Origin: an uncultured Lachnospiraceae bacterium
GTDB lineage: Bacteria > Bacillota > Clostridia > Lachnospirales > Lachnospiraceae
Length of the DNA: 64,000 nucleotides
Reading direction: 5' to 3'
Assembly (NCBI GenBank): GCA_910578175.1
Contig: CAJTPF010000003.1
Coordinates: 62,001 to 126,000 of the forward strand
The notes beneath the pieces are model-generated. The model was given only the letters and a program-made list of their open reading frames with translations, searched no databases and was not told the origin of the DNA. The translations under genes and the position numbers were made by a program. Shown here piece by piece: positions 8,350 to 17,558 of this stretch (positions within the stretch are counted from its first letter, which is position 1; each line of letters opens with the position of its first letter).

Positions 8350-10797
8350 CTATAATACGACTTTATCCAGTTTCCAGATATCCTGTACATATTCTTCTAT
8401 GGTTCTGTCTGATGAAAATTTTCCCACATTGCTAACATTGATGATAGCCGACCTTGCCCAGCCCGACTCATCTTTATATGCTTCTCCCACCTTTTTCTGG
8501 GCTTCTGCATAGGACTTAAAGTCTTTCAGGATAAAATAACGGTCTGCGCGATTGGAATTGTTGGTATTCAGCAGCGAATCATAAATTTCCCTGAATCTGT
8601 CCGGATCCTGCGGGGAATAAAATCCGTTGATCAGCTGCATTAATACTTTTCTGACTTCCATATCATTGTTAAAGATATCCATCGGATTATATCCGCCGTT
8701 ATTCTCATAATTAATGACTTCATCGGAAGAAAGACCGAATATAAATGCATTTTCCTCGCCGGCTTCTTCTACGATCTCAACATTGGCGCCGTCCATGGTA
8801 CCCAGCGTCAGGGCACCGTTCAGCATAAACTTCATATTTCCGGTTCCTGATGCTTCCTTGCTGGCGGTAGAAATCTGCTCGCTGACATCCGCTGCGGCAA
8901 ATATCATTTCCGCGTTGGATACGCGATAATTCTCTATGAATACCACCTTAATCTTGCCGTTTATGGATTTATCATTATTGATCACATCCGCAACGCTGTT
9001 GATCAGCTTAATGGTGAGTTTGGCTCTCCGGTATCCTGCCGCCGCTTTTGCTCCAAAAATAAATGTTCTCGGATAGAATTCCCTCTCCGGATGTTCCTTC
9101 AGTTCATTATATAAATACATGACATGCAGGATGTTCAAAAGCTGGCGCTTATATTCATGCAGCCGTTTTACCTGCACGTCAAATATGGAGCGCGGATTTA
9201 CCTCGATTCCGTTGTGTTCTTTTATATATTTTGCCAGACGCACCTTATTCTGGTATTTGATATTCATAAACTCTTTCTGGCACTTGGTATCATCCGCATA
9301 TATCTCAAGATTTTTGATATGGGCAAGGTCTGTTGTCCATTCATCGCCGATCTTGCTGGATACCCACTGTGCCAGCATCGGATTGCCGTGAAGCAGGAAT
9401 CTTCTCTGCGTGATACCATTGGTCTTATTATTGAATTTCTGCGGCATCATCTCGTAAAAATCATGCAATTCCTGATTCTTTAATATCTCGGTATGAAGCC
9501 TTGCCACACCATTGACGGAAAATCCTGCGCATATGGCCAGGTTTGCCATCTTCACCTGACCGTCGTATATGATGGCCATTTTTCTGATCTTATCCTGATT
9601 TCCGGGATACTTATTCTGAATGGAAAGTACAAATCTCTTATTAATCTCTTCCACGATCTGATAGCATCTCGGCAGAAGTCTGGAGAATAGCTCAATCGGC
9701 CATTTTTCCAGCGCTTCGCTCATGATCGTATGATTTGTATATGCACAGGATCTTGTGGTCACTTCCCATGCTTCATCCCAGTTCAGACGGTACTCATCCA
9801 TGAGGATCCGCATCAGCTCCGCAACCGCAACCGTAGGATGGGTATCATTTAGCTGGAATACAACTTTTTCATGCAATTTTTTTATATCGTCATGGTTATC
9901 CATATATTTCTTAACAGCCGTCTGAATACTGGCTGATACAAAGAAATACTGCTGTTTCAGTCTCAGTTCCTTGCCGGCGTAGTGTTCGTCACAGGGATAT
10001 AATACTTCTACGATATTTTTGGCCAGATTCTCCTGTTCCGTTGCCTTCTGGTAGTCTCCCCTGTTAAAGGAATCCAGCATAAAATGCTGCATCGGTTCCG
10101 CATCCCAGATCCTCAGGGTATTTACGATTCCGTTTCCGTAGCCCACAACCGGCAGGTCAAAAGGAACGGCTCTGACGGAACGGTAATCTGTCTGTTTAAA
10201 TATCTCTCTGCCTTCTGCATCCCGTTCTACCTTAATATATCCGCCAAATTTAACCTCGCAGGCATACTCTTCTCTCCTCACTTCAAAAGGATTTCCGTTT
10301 TTCAGCCAGTTATCCGGTATTTCTACCTGATAGCCGTCTTCTATCTTCTGTTCGAACATACCGTATCTGTAACGGATGCCGCATCCGTACGCCGGATATC
10401 CCAGTGTAGCCAGGGAATCCAGAAAACAGGCGGCCAGACGTCCCAGACCTCCGTTGCCCAGCGCGGCATCCGGTTCCTGATCCTCAATGGCGTTTAAATC
10501 CAGACCCAGTTCCTCAATCGCTTCCTTTATCTCATTTCGTGCAGATAAATTAATGATAATGTTTCCAAGGGCCCTTCCCATTAAAAACTCCATAGATAAG
10601 TAATATACCGTCTTGGCATCCTGCTTTTCATACTCTTTATGGGTTTCAATCCACTGGTCTATTATAAAATCTTTTAACGCATATGCCACGCCCTGATACT
10701 TCTCATACTGTGAAGCCTCATCCAGCGTCTTTCGTGAAAGTATCTTCACATAATCATTTACTTCTTTTTTAAATTCTGCTTTTGAAAACGTATCCAT
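8350..10797 (-). CDS. glgP: Glycogen/maltodextrin phosphorylase
   Basis: The protein has 815 residues, typical for family GT35. It phosphorolyses alpha-1,4-glucans to glucose-1-phosphate in the cytosol. Visible signatures are YYLSMEFLMGRALGN, LGNGGLGRLAACFLDSLATL, the glucan-site region NDTHPTVAVAELMRIL, and the pyridoxal-phosphate lysine segment EASGTGNMKFMLNGALTLGT near residue 650. GGAGG lies six bases before the ATG. It appears monocistronic, with a hairpin upstream that separates it from ileS. Confidence 0.96.
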   Translation of the reverse strand: MDTFSKAEFKKEVNDYVKILSRKTLDEASQYEKYQGVAYALKDFIIDQWIETHKEYEKQDAKTVYYLSMEFLMGRALGNIIINLSARNEIKEAIEELGLDLNAIEDQEPDAALGNGGLGRLAACFLDSLATLGYPAYGCGIRYRYGMFEQKIEDGYQVEIPDNWLKNGNPFEVRREEYACEVKFGGYIKVERDAEGREIFKQTDYRSVRAVPFDLPVVGYGNGIVNTLRIWDAEPMQHFMLDSFNRGDYQKATEQENLAKNIVEVLYPCDEHYAGKELRLKQQYFFVSASIQTAVKKYMDNHDDIKKLHEKVVFQLNDTHPTVAVAELMRILMDEYRLNWDEAWEVTTRSCAYTNHTIMSEALEKWPIELFSRLLPRCYQIVEEINKRFVLSIQNKYPGNQDKIRKMAIIYDGQVKMANLAICAGFSVNGVARLHTEILKNQELHDFYEMMPQKFNNKTNGITQRRFLLHGNPMLAQWVSSKIGDEWTTDLAHIKNLEIYADDTKCQKEFMNIKYQNKVRLAKYIKEHNGIEVNPRSIFDVQVKRLHEYKRQLLNILHVMYLYNELKEHPEREFYPRTFIFGAKAAAGYRRAKLTIKLINSVADVINNDKSINGKIKVVFIENYRVSNAEMIFAAADVSEQISTASKEASGTGNMKFMLNGALTLGTMDGANVEIVEEAGEENAFIFGLSSDEVINYENNGGYNPMDIFNNDMEVRKVLMQLINGFYSPQDPDRFREIYDSLLNTNNSNRADRYFILKDFKSYAEAQKKVGEAYKDESGWARSAIINVSNVGKFSSDRTIEEYVQDIWKLDKVVL

Positions 10798-10827
10798 TCA
10801 AAACCTCCAAATCTGCCTTTTATAACA

Positions 10828-10859
10828 GGATACACCGTCTTACACCGGATGGTGTATCC
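10828..10859 (-). terminator. Hairpin between ileS and glgP
   Basis: GGATACACC (10828-10836) and GGTGTATCC (10851-10859) form a perfect 9-bp stem 36 bases after the ileS stop. On the minus strand it is followed only by TGTTATAA, so it is a weak intrinsic terminator or an attenuating hairpin in the glgP leader. Confidence 0.5.
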
Positions 10860-10894
10860 GTTTTGCATTCAATTCTATATTTAATATCTGCGGA

Positions 10895-13800
10895 TTAATT
10901 CTTTTTTACACCCATGACCACCTGTTCACCGTTTACATTCCAGGATTTCTCATATCCCTCCGTAGTTCCGGTCACGATTTCGTCAGCGAGAACTGCCGAT
11001 TTGATTTCCGCTCCCTTTTTATCCAGTATTTCAACTATCCTGGCATTGTCCTTCGCATATACCGTGATCTTATCCATAACCTCAAATCCGGCTTCTTTTC
11101 GCATGGTCTGGACCTTACTGATGATTTCCTTCACAAATCCTTCTTCTAACAATTCCGGTGTTAAATTTGTATCCAGCACAACCGTGATCTTATTATCACA
11201 TTCAGAAACATAGCCTTCCTTTTGTGCGATATCAATTAACAGATCATCCTTTTCCAATATGACCTCACCGCCTGAAAGCATAAGCTTCAAAGCTCCTGTT
11301 TCGTTCACTTCGTCCATAGCCGCATTGCCATCCACTTCGGATAACGCAGTCCTGATTTCTCCAAGCTGTTTACCAAATTTCGGTCCCACCGTCTTAAGCT
11401 GCGGTTTAAAACTGTAAGAAGAGAAATCCCGTACGTCATTGGTAAATGTTACTTTTTTAACGTTCAGTTCGTCTGCAATGATATCCACATAAAATTCGGA
11501 CAGATCAAAATCCGCTTTGATATACATCTGACCTATCGGCTGACGGTTCTTTATATTCGATGCATTTCTGCAGGCACGTCCCATAACCACTGCTTCCAGA
11601 AGATCTTCCATATCTTCTTCCAGTTTCCGGTCGATCATGGATTCTTCCACTGCCGGGAAGTCACAGAGATGAATACTCTCCGGAGCCTCCTTATCCACGC
11701 TGCGGACAAGATTCTGATAAATATCCTCTGTCATAAACGGTATCATCGGAGCCGCCGCCTTACAAATGGTTACAAGCGCTGTATACAATGTCATATATGC
11801 ATTGATCTTATCCTGTTCCATTCCTTTTGCCCAGAACCGTTCTCTGGATCGTCTGACATACCAGTTGCTCATTTCATCCACAAAATCCTGCAGGGCCCTT
11901 GCTGATTCGGGAATCCGGTATGCGGCCAGATTATCGTCCACGGCTTTCACTACCGTATTTAATCTGGATAAGAGCCATTTATCCATGACCGCCAGTTTAT
12001 CATATTCCAATTTGTAATTCATCGGATCAAATTCATCAATATTGGCATATAACACATAAAATGCATAGGTATTCCACAGGGTTCCCATAAATTTACGCTG
12101 TCCTTCTGTCACCGCCTTGTCATGAAAACGGTTCGGAAGCCATGGCGCGCTGTTGGTATAGAAATACCAGCGGATGGCATCCGCTCCGTGGGTCTTAAGC
12201 GCTTCAAACGGGTCTACAGCGTTGCCCTTGGATTTGGACATCTTTTGTCCGTTTTCGTCCTGTACATGTCCCAGTACGATCACATTTTCATACGGTGCCT
12301 TGTTAAACAGCAGCGTGGATTCCGCCATCAGGGAATAGAACCAGCCTCTCGTCTGGTCTACCGCTTCCGAAATAAATTGTGCCGGGAACTGTTTCTCAAA
12401 CAGTTCTTTATTTTCAAACGGATAATGATGCTGTGCAAACGGCATGGCTCCCGAATCAAACCAGCAGTCGATGACTTCCGGTACCCGGTGCATATCCTTT
12501 CCGCATTCGGGACATGGAATCGTGATCTTATCGATATAAGGTCTGTGAAGTTCTACATTTTTTGCTTCCGGATCGCCGCTGAGCCGTTCCAGCTCCTCCC
12601 GGCTTCCCACGGCATGCTGGTGTCCGCATCCGCACTCCCAGATATTCAGCGGAGTTCCCCAGTAACGGTTCCTGGATACGCCCCAATCCTGAATATTTTC
12701 CAGCCAGTCGCCAAAACGGCCTTTTCCAATAGACTCCGGTATCCAGTTTACAGTATTATTATTCCGTACCAGATCCTCTTTTACCGCAGTCATTTTTATA
12801 AACCAGGATTCTCTTGCATAGTAGATCAGCGGTGTATCACATCTCCAGCAGTGCGGATAACTGTGTTCAAATTTCGGTGCGTCAAATAATAAGCCTTTTG
12901 TCTCTAAATCTTTTAATATCACCGGGTCTGCCTTTTTACAGAACATGCCGGCATACGGGGTTTCTTCCGACATTTCGCCTTTGCTGTTTACAAGCTGTAC
13001 AAAGGGCAGGTCATAATTTCTTCCCACCTTGGCATCATCCTCACCGAATGCAGGAGCAATATGAACCACTCCTGTACCGTCGGTAAGGGTTACATAGGTA
13101 TCGCATACCACGTAATGGGCTTTCTTATGCTGTCTGGCAATGATCTCCGATGCACAATCCATCAGAGGTTCATATTCTTTTCCTTCCAGTTCTTTACCGG
13201 TAAAGGTCTCCGCCACCTGATACGGCGCCGTCGGTTTATCCCCGCCTAAAATGGTTTCACAGAGCGCCTCTGCCAGATAATAAGTATATCCATCGGCAGT
13301 GGTGACTTTTACATAGGTTTCATCCGGATTGACACAGAGCGCCACATTGGACGGCAATGTCCACGGGGTAGTGGTCCATGCCAGAATATAAGCCTCTTCT
13401 CCTTTTACCTTAAACCGGGCAACTGCCGAACGTTCTTTTATATCTTTATATCCCTGGGCAACTTCATGGCTGGACAGCGGCGTTCCGCAGCGCGGACAGT
13501 AAGGCACGATCTTAAAGCCTTTATATAACAGCTTCTTATCCCAGATCTGTTTTAATGCCCACCATTCCGATTCAATAAAGTCATCATGGTAAGTTACGTA
13601 AGGATCATCCATATCTGCCCAAAAACCAACAGTCCCGGAAAAATCTTCCCACATTCCTTTATATTTCCATACGCTTTCCTTACATTTGCTGATAAACGGA
13701 TCCAGACCATATTCTTCGATCTGCTCTTTTCCGTCCAGTCCCAAAAGCTTTTCCACTTCCAGCTCTACCGGAAGCCCGTGGGTATCCCAGCCTGCTTTTC

Positions 13801-14041
13801 TCGGTACCATATAGCCCTTCATCGTTTTATATCTTGGAATCATGTCTTTGATGACACGGGTCAGCACATGGCCGATATGGGGCTTTCCGTTGGCTGTGGG
13901 CGGTCCGTCATAGAAGGTATAGGTTTCTCCTTCTTTTCTGTTTTCCATGCTCTTTCTGAAAATATCATTATCTTTCCAGAACTGTTCCGTTTTCTTTTCT
14001 CTCTCAACGAAATTGAGATTTGTGGAAACTTTTTCGTACAT
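10895..14041 (-). CDS. ileS: Isoleucyl-tRNA synthetase
   Basis: The protein has 1048 residues. It charges tRNA-Ile. The class I HIGH motif is in TANGKPHIGHVLTR (near residue 50) and KMSKS in NGQKMSKSKGNAVDP (near residue 595). The editing domain lies between, with GTGVVHIAPAFGEDD. Zinc-type cysteines are seen in CPRCGTPLS, CGCGHQ and CPECGKD. The length and C-terminal extension fit the eukaryote-like type 2 IleRS rather than the ~930-residue type 1; that subtype call is from memory. AAAAGGAG precedes the ATG. Expression is governed by the T-box upstream. Confidence 0.97.
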   Translation of the reverse strand: MYEKVSTNLNFVEREKKTEQFWKDNDIFRKSMENRKEGETYTFYDGPPTANGKPHIGHVLTRVIKDMIPRYKTMKGYMVPRKAGWDTHGLPVELEVEKLLGLDGKEQIEEYGLDPFISKCKESVWKYKGMWEDFSGTVGFWADMDDPYVTYHDDFIESEWWALKQIWDKKLLYKGFKIVPYCPRCGTPLSSHEVAQGYKDIKERSAVARFKVKGEEAYILAWTTTPWTLPSNVALCVNPDETYVKVTTADGYTYYLAEALCETILGGDKPTAPYQVAETFTGKELEGKEYEPLMDCASEIIARQHKKAHYVVCDTYVTLTDGTGVVHIAPAFGEDDAKVGRNYDLPFVQLVNSKGEMSEETPYAGMFCKKADPVILKDLETKGLLFDAPKFEHSYPHCWRCDTPLIYYARESWFIKMTAVKEDLVRNNNTVNWIPESIGKGRFGDWLENIQDWGVSRNRYWGTPLNIWECGCGHQHAVGSREELERLSGDPEAKNVELHRPYIDKITIPCPECGKDMHRVPEVIDCWFDSGAMPFAQHHYPFENKELFEKQFPAQFISEAVDQTRGWFYSLMAESTLLFNKAPYENVIVLGHVQDENGQKMSKSKGNAVDPFEALKTHGADAIRWYFYTNSAPWLPNRFHDKAVTEGQRKFMGTLWNTYAFYVLYANIDEFDPMNYKLEYDKLAVMDKWLLSRLNTVVKAVDDNLAAYRIPESARALQDFVDEMSNWYVRRSRERFWAKGMEQDKINAYMTLYTALVTICKAAAPMIPFMTEDIYQNLVRSVDKEAPESIHLCDFPAVEESMIDRKLEEDMEDLLEAVVMGRACRNASNIKNRQPIGQMYIKADFDLSEFYVDIIADELNVKKVTFTNDVRDFSSYSFKPQLKTVGPKFGKQLGEIRTALSEVDGNAAMDEVNETGALKLMLSGGEVILEKDDLLIDIAQKEGYVSECDNKITVVLDTNLTPELLEEGFVKEIISKVQTMRKEAGFEVMDKITVYAKDNARIVEILDKKGAEIKSAVLADEIVTGTTEGYEKSWNVNGEQVVMGVKKN

Positions 14042-14065
14042 GATAACTCTCCTTTTCTGATAATA

Positions 14066-14374
14066 TAAAAACGAGAGCTTCTTCCTGTAATAGGACGAAA
14101 GCTCTCGTATCGTTGACCACCTGTTACAGACATACGCAGGACTTTAAGCTTACGGAACCTAATTCATTCCGTAATGTCAAAACCTGATATATGCGTTCCC
14201 GGTAACGTGGGAAATACGTCAGTCCCTACTGTATATTTTTTTGACAAAATATGGTTCAGGCTGCAGCTCCGAAGGGATATATCATAAACCTTACTCATAT
14301 CCGCTTCCACCTAATACGGACTCTCTGTGATTTTCCAGTCTATGAAGGTCTTCATCTTTGCTTTTCATTATTTT
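14066..14374 (-). promoter_or_regulatory. T-box leader of ileS (tRNA-Ile sensing)
   Basis: The minus-strand leader of roughly 310 bases shows the T-box layout: stem I with a distal-loop-like GGTGGAAGC, the T-box core GGTGGTCAACG (14112-14122), and an overlapping terminator in which ACGAGAGCTT pairs with AAGCTCTCGT (14071-14108) and is followed by TTTTTATATT. Uncharged tRNA would stabilise the antiterminator through its NCCA end and allow ileS transcription. The Ile specifier, probably AUC, is inferred from the downstream gene; I did not fold the RNA. Confidence 0.88.
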
Positions 14375-14380
14375 GTGGCT

Positions 14381-14409
14381 ATTATACTAATATTTTTGGA
14401 TCTTGTCAA
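14381..14409 (-). promoter_or_regulatory. Consensus sigma-A promoter of ileS
   Basis: On the minus strand a perfect TTGACA (14404-14409), a 17-base spacer and a perfect TATAAT (14381-14386) precede the T-box. Transcription would start near 14374. Confidence 0.9.
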
Positions 14410-14447
14410 TTGAAGAAAATCCGTTTCACTTTATAATATCGTCCGGT

Positions 14448-14606
14448 CTATTTGGGCCAGGCAAGCCAGACTGCAAATGCAATCAGACAGAGACCTCCTA
14501 AAAGTGTAAATGCCAAAACTCCTTTCTTTTGTTTCTTCCATCCTTTAAATGTAAAAATCTCTAATCCCAGTCCACAAATAAATGAACCGCACATTACTAA
14601 AAACAT
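14448..14606 (-). CDS. Small hydrophobic membrane protein (52 residues)
   Basis: A complete reading frame of 52 codons starts at ATG 14606, with AGGAG eight bases upstream, and ends at TAG 14448. The product begins MFLVMCGSFICGLGLEIF, has a short basic cytoplasmic-type segment (GWKKQKKG) and a second hydrophobic helix LAFTLLGGLCLIAFAVWLAW. Two membrane helices with a positively charged hairpin loop are predicted. It is not recognised. It lies between the secreted peptide gene at 14723 and the ileS promoter, so it may be the last gene of the AT-rich cluster or an independent gene. Confidence 0.75.
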   Translation of the reverse strand: MFLVMCGSFICGLGLEIFTFKGWKKQKKGVLAFTLLGGLCLIAFAVWLAWPK

Positions 14607-14643
14607 AGACCTATCTCCTTTTATTTTAAGATAAAATAAAGTG

Positions 14644-14683
14644 TTTGCAAAACCCCAACATTTAATGTTTTGAGTTTTGCAAT
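14644..14683 (-). terminator. Nested inverted repeat after the secreted-peptide gene
   Basis: TTGCAAAAC and GTTTTGCAA form a 9-bp outer stem, with an inner AACAT/ATGTT stem. On the minus strand it is followed by a loose T-rich run (ACTTTATTTTAT). It probably ends the cluster transcript downstream of 14723. Confidence 0.6.
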
Positions 14684-14722
14684 CACCTGTAAAATGGAAT
14701 AATTAATCATACATTTTTTATT

Positions 14723-15115
14723 TTATTTATATATCCAGCCGTAATTAAATTTTGTTGTATATTTATCTCCCCATAAAAGAGAATCCCAGCAAGAAGCTGA
14801 TACCGAGACAGGTTTTGAACCAGAAGTTGCTACACTTGTATATTTTCTGCCTCCAATTACAGACTTCCCATCCCTTGAATAATTTATATATGCTTGTTTC
14901 ACTCTTCGATTCGGTTCTAAACCATATCCGGAATTTGAATCAGTCTTATAATTCGGTACAAATTGTATATATCCGTTGTAACGAATCTCAAAAGTCTCTT
15001 TATTTGTCCAATAATTATACGACTGTGAATATACTTCCTTCGCCATATATACTCCGGTAATCGATAGTGTCATTAGTACTGCTGCAATTCTTTTGAAATA
15101 TCTTATCTTTTTCAT
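14723..15115 (-). CDS. Small secreted peptide precursor, possibly lactococcin-972-like
   Basis: The 130-residue product has a clear export signal (MKKIRYFKR, then the hydrophobic AAVLMTLSITGVYM) and a mature part rich in Tyr, Ser and Lys with a single Cys. Its second half (VKQAYINYSRDGKSV, SVATSGSKPVSVSASCW, TKFNYGWIYK) weakly recalls lactococcin 972, a secreted septum-inhibiting bacteriocin that also has an AYSNY segment and an aromatic C-terminus. The stronger argument is context: the ATPase and FtsX genes just upstream in the transcript are of the type found with that family. AGGAGG lies six bases before the ATG. It could instead be a substrate or structural peptide of another kind. Confidence 0.55.
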   Translation of the reverse strand: MKKIRYFKRIAAVLMTLSITGVYMAKEVYSQSYNYWTNKETFEIRYNGYIQFVPNYKTDSNSGYGLEPNRRVKQAYINYSRDGKSVIGGRKYTSVATSGSKPVSVSASCWDSLLWGDKYTTKFNYGWIYK

Positions 15116-15165
15116 TTGATCCTCCTAAATAATATTTATATTAATTAATTATTCCCATCCATTGG

Positions 15166-15834
15166 TTATGAGATCAATAAACATCCATTTTTCAATACAT
15201 AGTTTCTTTTTGCAATCTGCACTTCTCTATTATTATGGGTTACTACTATTATCGTTTTTCCTTTTTGATTTAAACCTTCCAGAATGCCGCAAATATATTT
15301 TGAATTCTCAGAATCTAAAGCAGATGTTGGTTCATCTGCAATAATTATCTGAGGATCATTGATAATCGCTCTGATTATGGCAACTCTTTGTCTTTCTCCT
15401 CCTGACAAAGTTGAAACTCTTTGGTTTTCCTTTCCTGACAAACCAAATTCATCAATCAGTCGTTTTATTTTTACTTTTATTTCATTCTTATTTTTTTTCT
15501 CCTTAGCATACAAAAGCGGAATAAAAATATTCTGATATACCGTATAATTTTCTATTAACAAAAAATCTTGCATAATAAAACCAATTTTCTGATTTCTTTG
15601 TTTTGCTAATTGACTGTCATTATAATCATGTATATCTTGATTTTCAAGCTGATATTTTCCTTCAAATTCTTTATCCAAAAGTGACACAATTCCTAATAAT
15701 GTGGTTTTTCCTGCCCCTGACTCACCTACGATTGAAATAAAATCCCCTTCAAAAACCTCAAAATTTAAATCTTTTAAAATCACTCTATCATTAATTACCT
15801 TACTAATATTTGATAAACTGATTAATGGTTTCAT
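15166..15834 (-). CDS. ABC transporter ATPase, lactococcin-972/MacB group
   Basis: The product is a 222-residue stand-alone nucleotide-binding domain with Walker A GESGAGKTT (near residue 38), Q-loop FIMQDF, signature LSGGERQRVAIIRAI, Walker B IIIADEPTSALD and the switch His in VVTHNN. All catalytic positions are intact. It is of the LolD/MacB type that powers FtsX-fold permeases by mechanotransmission, and its length fits the bacteriocin-export subgroup. It starts two bases after the FtsX stop codon, with GGAGGG overlapping, so the two are translationally coupled. Confidence 0.88.
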   Translation of the reverse strand: MKPLISLSNISKVINDRVILKDLNFEVFEGDFISIVGESGAGKTTLLGIVSLLDKEFEGKYQLENQDIHDYNDSQLAKQRNQKIGFIMQDFLLIENYTVYQNIFIPLLYAKEKKNKNEIKVKIKRLIDEFGLSGKENQRVSTLSGGERQRVAIIRAIINDPQIIIADEPTSALDSENSKYICGILEGLNQKGKTIIVVTHNNREVQIAKRNYVLKNGCLLIS

Positions 15835-15836
15835 AT

Positions 15837-16997
15837 CTAATCCCTCCTGATCAAATCATAAATATTTTTCATCGAAGCCTTTTTTAATGCTCTCCAAATA
15901 ATGATATAATTCAATGCAATAGTAAGAAAAAATGTAAATAAGAATATAATTAAACTTCCATCATTAATATAAATGTATATAATCGTCGGAATTGAAGCTA
16001 TCAAATCAACCAAAACAAGTAGTTTCATATGTGTTATTCGAATACTCGTATAGGTTGCACCACAGCAGATCCGAATCAAATAACTTTTTCTATTTTTCTT
16101 AATAAGCATATTTAGCCTGTTTGCACCCAGAATAATAAGGGTAATAATAAAAACAAATAATAAACTTAAAGAAATAATCAATCCTTTCAAAAATCCTTTT
16201 AAATAATCTTTTGCATTTTCCGCAACTGTACTGAAATTCATATCAAAAAGTTCTTTTTCATCTGATAATTGTTCTATTTTCCTTATATTCTGAACATTAT
16301 CTGAAAAAATAACTTTAGATCCTAATGTCATATCTATATTCGAAAATAATTGTAGCGATTCTTTGTCGATTAGTTTTATATATCTGTAATCCAAAGAATT
16401 ATTAAGCCCCATGACTGTTAAAGATGGATAATAAGCTCCCTTTCTCAATACTCCGATCACCTGAAAAGTAAGTTTTTTTCCTGTATTTAAATCAACTTCT
16501 TCATATTGTTCTCCTAATTTATATTTATTTCTTAAACCATATCCTACAATTACCGGTTTTACATCATCGTCTGTCAATTCATCCCTAACTGAAAAATTGC
16601 GTCCTTTTACAACATTAAGATTAAATAATTCAAAAAAATATGGATTAGTACTTGCCTGATATATTGCTCTACCATTATATTTTTCTTCACTCTCGTATTC
16701 AAAATATGAATAATTAATAAAATTATCGTTAATATAATCATTCAATTCATTGGAACGACTGACTGCCGTACTACTGTTGAATAACATATTAATCCTTTCA
16801 TCACTGGTTGAATCAGAATTAACATATACATGCATATTATCAATTTTGTTAACATTATGGATTCCACTAAATATCTTAACAGAATCAGACAACATAACAT
16901 ATAATAGAAAAATTATCAAAAATTTTTCTATTAAAATCAAAAGATAATATTTACGGCTATAATATAAATCTAATATACCTAATTTAATCTTTTCCAT
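15837..16997 (-). CDS. FtsX-type permease with extracytoplasmic domain
   Basis: The protein has 386 residues: one N-terminal membrane helix (about 18-40), a large extracytoplasmic domain (45-265) with MacB-like features (RAIYQASTNPYFFELFNL, VVKGRNF, VIGVLRKG), then three C-terminal helices. Between helices is the FtsX cytoplasmic loop RKSYLIRICCGATYTSIRI. This is the single-subunit layout of MacB/FtsX permeases. The gene overlaps the preceding half-permease gene by 19 bases, and GGAGGTGG precedes the ATG inside that gene. In lactococcin-972 clusters a bacteriocin-associated membrane protein of about 650-700 residues occupies this place. Here the role may be shared by two proteins. Confidence 0.8.
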   Translation of the reverse strand: MEKIKLGILDLYYSRKYYLLILIEKFLIIFLLYVMLSDSVKIFSGIHNVNKIDNMHVYVNSDSTSDERINMLFNSSTAVSRSNELNDYINDNFINYSYFEYESEEKYNGRAIYQASTNPYFFELFNLNVVKGRNFSVRDELTDDDVKPVIVGYGLRNKYKLGEQYEEVDLNTGKKLTFQVIGVLRKGAYYPSLTVMGLNNSLDYRYIKLIDKESLQLFSNIDMTLGSKVIFSDNVQNIRKIEQLSDEKELFDMNFSTVAENAKDYLKGFLKGLIISLSLLFVFIITLIILGANRLNMLIKKNRKSYLIRICCGATYTSIRITHMKLLVLVDLIASIPTIIYIYINDGSLIIFLFTFFLTIALNYIIIWRALKKASMKNIYDLIRRD

Positions 16998-17512
16998 TTT
17001 TGATAACCACCTCCATAATTAATCTTTGATTTAATCAGCATATAAAATTCTCCATATAAAATTTCTATCAGACCTGTTACCAAAATAAACGGTATCAGGG
17101 ATAAATGTTTGGGGAACATAATACAATAAAAAATGCAGGGAATAATTGAAATTATAATATGCCATATATAAATACCGCTTAGCCAGAGATATATTTTTTT
17201 CCATGTTGCACCGCAAACAATTCTTATAATAAATTCTCTATTTTTTTTATCAAACAGAAAAAATGGCATAGAACATAATGTAATAGTTGCTAATATTATT
17301 AATATTGGAATTGTTGGAAGCGGAAGAGGTAAAGAATATAAAACATCTTTTAAATTCTCTCCAGAAATGTATTTATAAATATTTATTCCCTCTGCAGTCT
17401 TTGCATTTATCTTTAGTAATATTAAAAAAATAACTAAAATAATATTAGAAAAAATAAACCCTATTAATATCTGACAGACAATACAATCCTTCTTATTTAT
17501 TGACTTATACAT
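16979..17512 (-). CDS. FtsX-like half permease without extracytoplasmic domain
   Basis: The product has 177 residues and is very hydrophobic, with four predicted membrane helices (about 10-35, 65-90, 112-135 and 140-162). The loop NREFIIRIVCGATWKKIYLW matches the FtsX loop of the neighbouring permease (RKSYLIRICCGATYTSI): both read R-x-x-x-I-R-I-x-C-G-A-T. It therefore looks like a paralogous FtsX membrane module that lacks the extracytoplasmic domain, likely forming a heteromer with the 386-residue protein. The ATG at 17512 follows GGGAGG; an earlier in-frame ATG at 17524 has a poor site. Confidence 0.7.
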   Translation of the reverse strand: MYKSINKKDCIVCQILIGFIFSNIILVIFLILLKINAKTAEGINIYKYISGENLKDVLYSLPLPLPTIPILIILATITLCSMPFFLFDKKNREFIIRIVCGATWKKIYLWLSGIYIWHIIISIIPCIFYCIMFPKHLSLIPFILVTGLIEILYGEFYMLIKSKINYGGGYQKWKRLN

Positions 17513-17558
17513 TTGTCCTCCCATAATAATGATTTTGTTCTTTCATCTTATATTATTG

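Noticed and set aside
12122..12889. 255-codon open frame on the plus strand
   Set aside because: It lies wholly antisense to ileS, has no ribosome site and no recognisable protein; it is a shadow of a long conserved gene.
14452..14634. 60-codon plus-strand frame
   Set aside because: It is the complement of the well-supported 52-codon gene at 14448-14606, which has a good ribosome site on the minus strand.
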